NCBI RefSeq assembly: GCF_900112775.1
Contig: NZ_FOYZ01000016.1
Location: forward strand, 24,769-88,768
Length of the DNA: 64,000 bases
Direction of reading: 5' to 3'
Source of the DNA: Anaeromicropila populeti
GTDB lineage: Bacteria; Bacillota; Clostridia; Lachnospirales; Lachnospiraceae
A program made the position numbers and the translations under genes. Numbering within the stretch: position 1 is the first letter of the stretch; every line of letters starts with the position of its first letter. Positions 63,501 through 64,000 of this stretch are shown here, in pieces. The notes under the pieces were generated by a model, which did no database searches, was not told where the DNA came from, and was given only the letters and a program-made list of their open reading frames with translations.

Positions 63501-63695
63501 GATGGGTTAGGACATACCACCAGCTATGAGTATGACAAGGCGGGTCATTTAATTAGTGAAAAAGATCCGCTAGGAAATACCTGGTCGTATGAGTACAACC
63601 TGTTTGGGGAACTGATGAAAACAGTGGATGCCAATGGAAATGAGACAACCTACGAATACGATGCCAATGGAAACTGCATCTTGAATAGGTTATAA
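51591..63695 (+). CDS. Giant secreted Fn3/PKD/RHS-repeat protein, interrupted at 3' end
   Basis: A 4034-aa surface or secreted protein. Order: signal peptide (1-27), Fn3 (about 55-145), nine repeats of a beta-rich unit (about 145-1825), at least six Fn3 units with Ig-like spacers (about 1830-2800), a PKD domain (WDMGDGT, about 2805-2890), a carboxypeptidase-regulatory-like beta-sandwich (about 2893-2975), an unassigned region, then an RHS head (DYSTGAYLDSYEAL, from about 3360) and YD repeats to the end. RHS proteins normally end in a core and a variable toxin tip. Here the frame stops after NGNCILNRL, exactly where an IS3-family element begins, so the tip is cut off or lies beyond the window. 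Confidence 0.9.
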   Translation: MKYIKNKRKIATRVLSFGMAFLMAFAQPLDYVGIKGSDKKYEEPMPAQARLFESTISQITLSCVKTTSKAVTLQWESVIDGAESDYTYSVYRNNELIIENITDLTYEDTVSTAGNYLYKVEAKDTEGAVVCTSNEVSAVVYEELKITSNLTLTENMEVGDVIITSGSKLDLQGYRLMVHGDVTVNSGTIVVNRGYLLCEGNFKTDTNGYLNLTNPSDKITIAGNLSFGSSSSVLSAGVMEIGGNAEFTYYYGGFYPYNTFETILNGTTAQTVKFVNERSYFNVLTLNNPEGILVDGMLYYKSINRNGTNITYLTYDEGTFGWTLTEDETITGDLVLKGGDLDLNGHSLTITGDLVQYQGKVSPNNGTLTVQGDCYLATRLTAGETKTYGDSLGILEMINENDHVVVEGNFCCRTLSVNNLTNGLLEVKGDIDILSNPKAFSPGENHKILLSGTTIQTVNILRALADQNYISNLEITNQAGVVFKTPIPITHSLKTNGNTLEGKVRLLYTTKPENNVINADVIVDVETSLRSDIEINGELTINSKLYLYGHSLIVNGNVTISGTLTPENGSFSCDNMTETVYGRLNMTSANDYICVNHNLELNGYLSGYEGILEVKGDVTQIGASSSGVGCYSNSKMILSGTALQTISFDSMNCKLNIVEIQNENEGVFFKTAVNIATLITNGNICKYNNGESVGWTLNQDEVYEGDLYLISGELNLNGHVLEVQGNLIQGGGTVNINGGTLHVTGDYRIQSKSGDTYSSSSGILDMEQEEDRVHIQGSFIMQSTKSHVTYLTNGKLEVEKDIQGYFESAGSHITIVCGADSQSVTGPILQNLQVTNTSEGGVTLSSTVVKGMVEDGGKPIGGSLEIRYTTSFANNEYHGSIKLTQSYELTGDLKIYGDLLLISSYFAISLVLNNYNLIVNGSITATNANFDIGKGKLYCYGNMSLGITYSSSGNRGLKMTESEAYVFVQGNLTYGTYSWGYLTNGILEIKGNFSPSTYKFVATESHKTILSGSEKQTVSFGYLYSTFNKLEIQNAKGVYFENEIRANELIDNGHPITSKSGGEESRLGWTLTQDETIEGDLYLIGGTLDLNGHKLSIKGTLIQSSGIVKINGGQLIVEEDYRIQRKISDTAYSGSYGVLVMQNANDYVEVRGDFYADGMKQSGLLTAGTFCAKGDFISGSIWGNSSFTPTESFLVRFNGTERQNINCSTNTTLLFQNVELENENVYFEKMYVAGKINDYGREVKGLIYPLTGFEAENNLLHGSLYVMSTVTLTQDLEVTGDLKVHSYLGLSGCSLTVNGSVEITSNMDFIKGRLYCKGNFSTTGYGGLYMGNAEDYLLVEGNTVFGGYQRYGGSRVVVLTNGVMELKGDFTQVYHNSSSDFQAANNHSVIFSGDGLQTITIASINSYFNKVVINKKYPNGIMAMQPIYCNQLIDNGYEITYAHNGMFGTKLEEDMVIGGDYHLVGGELDLNGHTLEIQGNFYQSAGTVLVNGGKLLVQGDYRIQEYTVDSENNKVFSDSKGILNMTKPEDYVLVQGDFVTESVKDHTAYLTNGILEVKGNFSEEASSGYNFNTSDQHKTIFSGDKLQTVYFYSSGRTASHFQNLEINNVSEEGVNFRSLVYVNGQASQINGRVSGSELYIASLNNLNGTVWRGSVVLYSNVKLTADYTIEGSLSAMYQADLNGFSLSVQNYIQSGGTLYINGGKLYCTNNFTYYGYFKMDHTADYVFVGNIFTSSTNYNQTGYLTDGVLEVQGDFMQTTSNGTAFVASGNHETILSGKPTSWGTYYVQMVSFKNTANHFNKLTLTRNVNDTYSFSADVHSLCNILNEEMQDAEAPSKVTGVLVNSISVNSVQLSWAAATDNEMVTGYIIYRNGTEVARTSVTYFKDMSLKPNTTYRYTIYAFDAKKNLSEPSEEVYAATLKDEESPTVPSGLEIQSATGSSITLVWSYAQDNTGVAGYEVFRDGAYYKTVTSNNVFKDTDVQKETSYEYQVRAFDTSGNYSELSTSVTGNILDPSINSTLPEDGQRIGGDAVTLQVLFQKAGTGNKVTFEYCGLDQVWYDIVQVPIGQQEYNDSFYYAKATWNIKYLASGNYTVRYTLYDIEGNTSVKEVIYEIDKSGPDTPSGVSASSDNGTVTVSWEDSASEDCVSYEIYRAEENAEEYHLIGTVTKQEGTSFLDRTCIVGQTYSYKIRGMDDFTQTGEFSEAVFATVAADLEAPSITAITPNGGKVSGWVDVCVVAQDNILVKSIDLYYVASDQPDFIKIGTIETSGKAYFKWDTTGIADGTYYIKAVATDISGNTAERSMGIFVLDNTGIAKIQIQEVTATSNNVLLKWADVEEDDFAYFMVEQKFGDVFTSVGTVSDTLGMYVQNLKANTEYTFRVVGYDKTGNRGTPSEEVAITTSADESVPVIKGIYPVSSYYKNKIQLGARVIDNCGCDRVVFSFSKDKVEWTELAAVEAQNGETDTTLYYDWDISQLDEGDIYVKFEAYDLAGNKNALINGEEIISLYKIDRTAPEPVSEFHVTGQDGYVALTWNSSTETDISSYHIYRKQSENGEYSLLKENCTSKNYYDTDVEYEGVYYYCISAVDIAGNEGARSEEVVATVQADGQAPAIRSFSPSNGTSVGENPSISILALDNSCLGSILLEYKGETEGSEGWNVIASSTVDGKSYLLKTTWMTEQLSDGLYDFRVKVTDKNGNQSDYVTYQYSLDTDASSAPEVILTPKDYCMELSWAKLEENDFAYFEIYRKVESEENYSCIKKGTGTSYDDWEVTPNISYSYKVCFYDSCRNCSESNVVEGIPLDNDVIKPVASIAENLSGIVGMELGFDGTASTDNVGIVKYKWDMGDGTILYGSQPVYTYDKDGVYSVTLTVEDEKGNQASASTSVTIYPAEDAGSAKVRVVDESNNPIPYAYFCIQLLGGETETYRADYSGYVKLSVESGTYKVAAYKQGYLPKEDLLTITPESHVKMSITLQSGDLVVGDLTWHRMEIQEMLEAGVDLSDPENYDSFSFSVTLTFAQQPLPVEYEFQVIGQTVNVIEDTSETDKPKEDKQTVIETLHVERVKKPSSNAGDGEEDVPILVYLHTSAGISWLKDIYAVELGVLNNASANFSILNANATLELPDGVSFAGTKQEQTLKQDMGTIYGQQRESVSWYVKGDKSGSYQLSAAFNGTLMPFNIPVSANFKSDYNLEIEESGKGLVLSIMPQASAYINEQYYVQYQLKNDSGKTYYNLKTTFGNYASPGSKSQVIVFPKEGQTPEVYEDEVPATYHINSVNQSRSIPIVYEGETIEIGVFEPGDVIYGTYKTAFTADGDPDEVYYDLVDTAVESWGANKGIKVEVHEIPSHISKSIKKVIAESNTWADPVDYSTGAYLDSYEALALQGLTTISLDLEYNSMITDNKGQLGYGWSHNYETFLKEKDGMVELYWSPSSNITFIPENAINRTVHGVIIDSTIMLEEADAEGAVTFGCISAGMSKYKLERSESGTYTLYGPNRDVFQFNQDGKLTKITDAQNRSVLFEQLEQQTIVTEPVSGKRLIMNYNSQGLITEVSDDYGRKTSFAYTDQYLTSITNPLGETTTYAYENGKIVTVTNSENCTYMTNTYDESGRVLTQDDADANTPLTYFSYEDNGQWGSTVVTITDRNGKVIKVKTNYADLVEMKMDQNGSTSYFQYDWNGNLVSEKDGEGNTTYYEYDSENRRTVVRDAFLKETHMSYDSNGNVIQITGSDGSVSTYEYNEQNLQTKVTDQLGLQTQFKYNENGQLLEQKVEGKGVKYFSYEKGMLVAEKDYLGNETTYTYDDFGNVKTVKDKEGNRTEYTYDTLNRVIEEKDAAGGIVSTTYDCFGNQTTRTDARGNTTTFAYANNLLTKERYADGCELTYEYDGEGRTTKAINPDGTALSTEYDAAGNVVKTTAADNTSLTYTYDHTNQVTTIMNSEGAITRFEYYPNGKLHRKIFPDETYELYTYNDVWKLASVKDGLGHTTSYEYDKAGHLISEKDPLGNTWSYEYNLFGELMKTVDANGNETTYEYDANGNCILNRL
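52020..57070 (+). repeat. Nine-fold beta-rich repeat array
   Basis: Each unit of about 180 codons has a LDLNGHxLxIxGNL stretch, a DYVxVxGxF stretch, LTNGxLEVKGDF, then HKTILSGxxxQTVxF and FNxLEIxN. I count nine HKTILSG-type landmarks. Every second unit adds a GDLxLxGGxLDLNGH opening and GDYRIQ. The pattern of short alternating strands suggests a beta-helical stalk; this is inference. Confidence 0.75.
61663..63681 (+). repeat. RHS/YD repeat region
   Basis: After a DYSTGAY RHS entry sequence, about 20 YD-type repeats appear (for example YEYDANGN, YEYDSENRRTVVRDA, YTYDDFGNVKTVKDKEGN). In RHS proteins these wrap into a shell around a C-terminal toxin. The last repeat is broken at NGNCI by the insertion element. 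Confidence 0.85.
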
Positions 63696-64000
63696 TAAAT
63701 TATACAAATCATATTCGGTCATGATATAATGAGAAAAATGGAGGATAACTATCATGGCAGGAAAAGTAAAAAATTACACCGATGATTTTAAAAAGCAAAT
63801 AGTCGCATTAAGGCAAAATGGTAAACCAGCAGCAGAAATAGCTAGAGAATATCAACTGGCTAAATCAACAGTAGTGAAATGGACAAATGACTATGGTAAT
63901 ACAGGTTCTTTTAAGGCTAAAGATAACAGAACTGACGAAGAAAATGAGTTGATTCGCCTTCGTAAAGAAAATAAACAGTTATTAATGGAGAATGATATTT
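63682..64000 (+). mobile_element. IS3-family insertion sequence, left part
   Basis: The RHS reading frame loses its repeat pattern after 63680. The sequence from TGAATAGGTT at 63682 onward is non-RHS and leads, with a TATAAT at 63725-63730, into an IS3-type transposase gene. The TG start is consistent with IS3-family termini. The right end and target duplication are outside the window, so the boundary is approximate. Confidence 0.72.
63754..64000 (+). CDS. IS3-family transposase OrfA, partial
   Basis: The first 82 codons are present. An HTH_Tnp_1-type helix-turn-helix (YTDDFKKQIVALR, then AAEIAREYQLAKSTVVKW) is followed by the leucine-zipper stretch ELIRLRKENKQLLMEND typical of OrfA of IS3/IS150-type elements. 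GGAGG at 63740-63744 precedes the ATG. The rest, and OrfB with the DDE domain, lie past the window end. Confidence 0.88.
   Translation, partial: MAGKVKNYTDDFKKQIVALRQNGKPAAEIAREYQLAKSTVVKWTNDYGNTGSFKAKDNRTDEENELIRLRKENKQLLMENDI

Overview
The window is low-GC DNA, almost entirely co-directional on the + strand. It looks like a chromosomal segment of an anaerobic Clostridia-class Firmicute, most likely a Lachnospiraceae member. Support for this: a T-box-controlled metG followed by tatD and ksgA, an anaerobic NrdG activase, tadA followed by a large Firmicute-type SRP RNA, an Agr/LytTR peptide-signalling system with a clostridial-style AgrD, and a DUF6128-like protein. This taxonomic call is inference from gene families; no species name can be read from the sequence.

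Layout. 1-5.4 kb is housekeeping: T-box, metG, glf, tatD, ksgA, terminator. 5.6-35.8 kb is a hybrid NRPS-PKS biosynthetic gene cluster read from one strand. Its order is ACP, FabF-like KS, small membrane protein, a 5445-aa synthetase, a FAAL-ACP-KS protein, ACP, acyl-CoA dehydrogenase, free acyltransferase, class III aminotransferase, 3-hydroxyacyl-CoA dehydrogenase, FkbH, FkbJ-type ACP, a CPBP-like membrane protein without its catalytic residues, and a type II thioesterase. 35.8-41.0 kb is a TetR regulator behind an operator-bearing promoter, an MFS exporter and an ABC exporter. 41.0-41.9 kb is decayed mobile DNA. 41.9-44.2 kb is AgrC-AgrA plus a 47-codon AgrD, with no AgrB. 44.4-47.7 kb holds a DUF6128-like protein, a GNAT, nrdG, tadA and SRP RNA. 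47.9-50.3 kb encodes a large uncharacterised cyclic-nucleotide-binding-like protein. 50.4-63.7 kb encodes two secreted fibronectin/RHS proteins, the second a 4034-aa giant whose frame ends at an IS3-family element running off the window.

How the cluster probably works (inference from family knowledge). The FAAL loads a fatty acid. The adjacent KS extends it once on the separate ACP. The free aminotransferase could convert the beta-keto group to a beta-amine, as in iturin/mycosubtilin, but with split proteins. The 5445-aa enzyme then alternates amino acid and ketide units: C-A-PCP / KS-AT-ACP / C-A-PCP / KS-(dead AT)-ACP / C-A-PCP / C-like. Two of the three modular KS units carry shrunken AT remnants without the catalytic serine, so they must be served by the free AT. 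A complete FkbH/I/J/K-type set without the FkbG methyltransferase points to hydroxymalonyl-ACP as an extender. No ketoreductase, dehydratase, methyltransferase, epimerase or type I thioesterase domain is visible. The expected product is a lipidated, amino- and hydroxy-decorated beta-keto peptide, released by an unusual C-terminal condensation-like domain. The TetR/exporter block is the likely export and resistance module.
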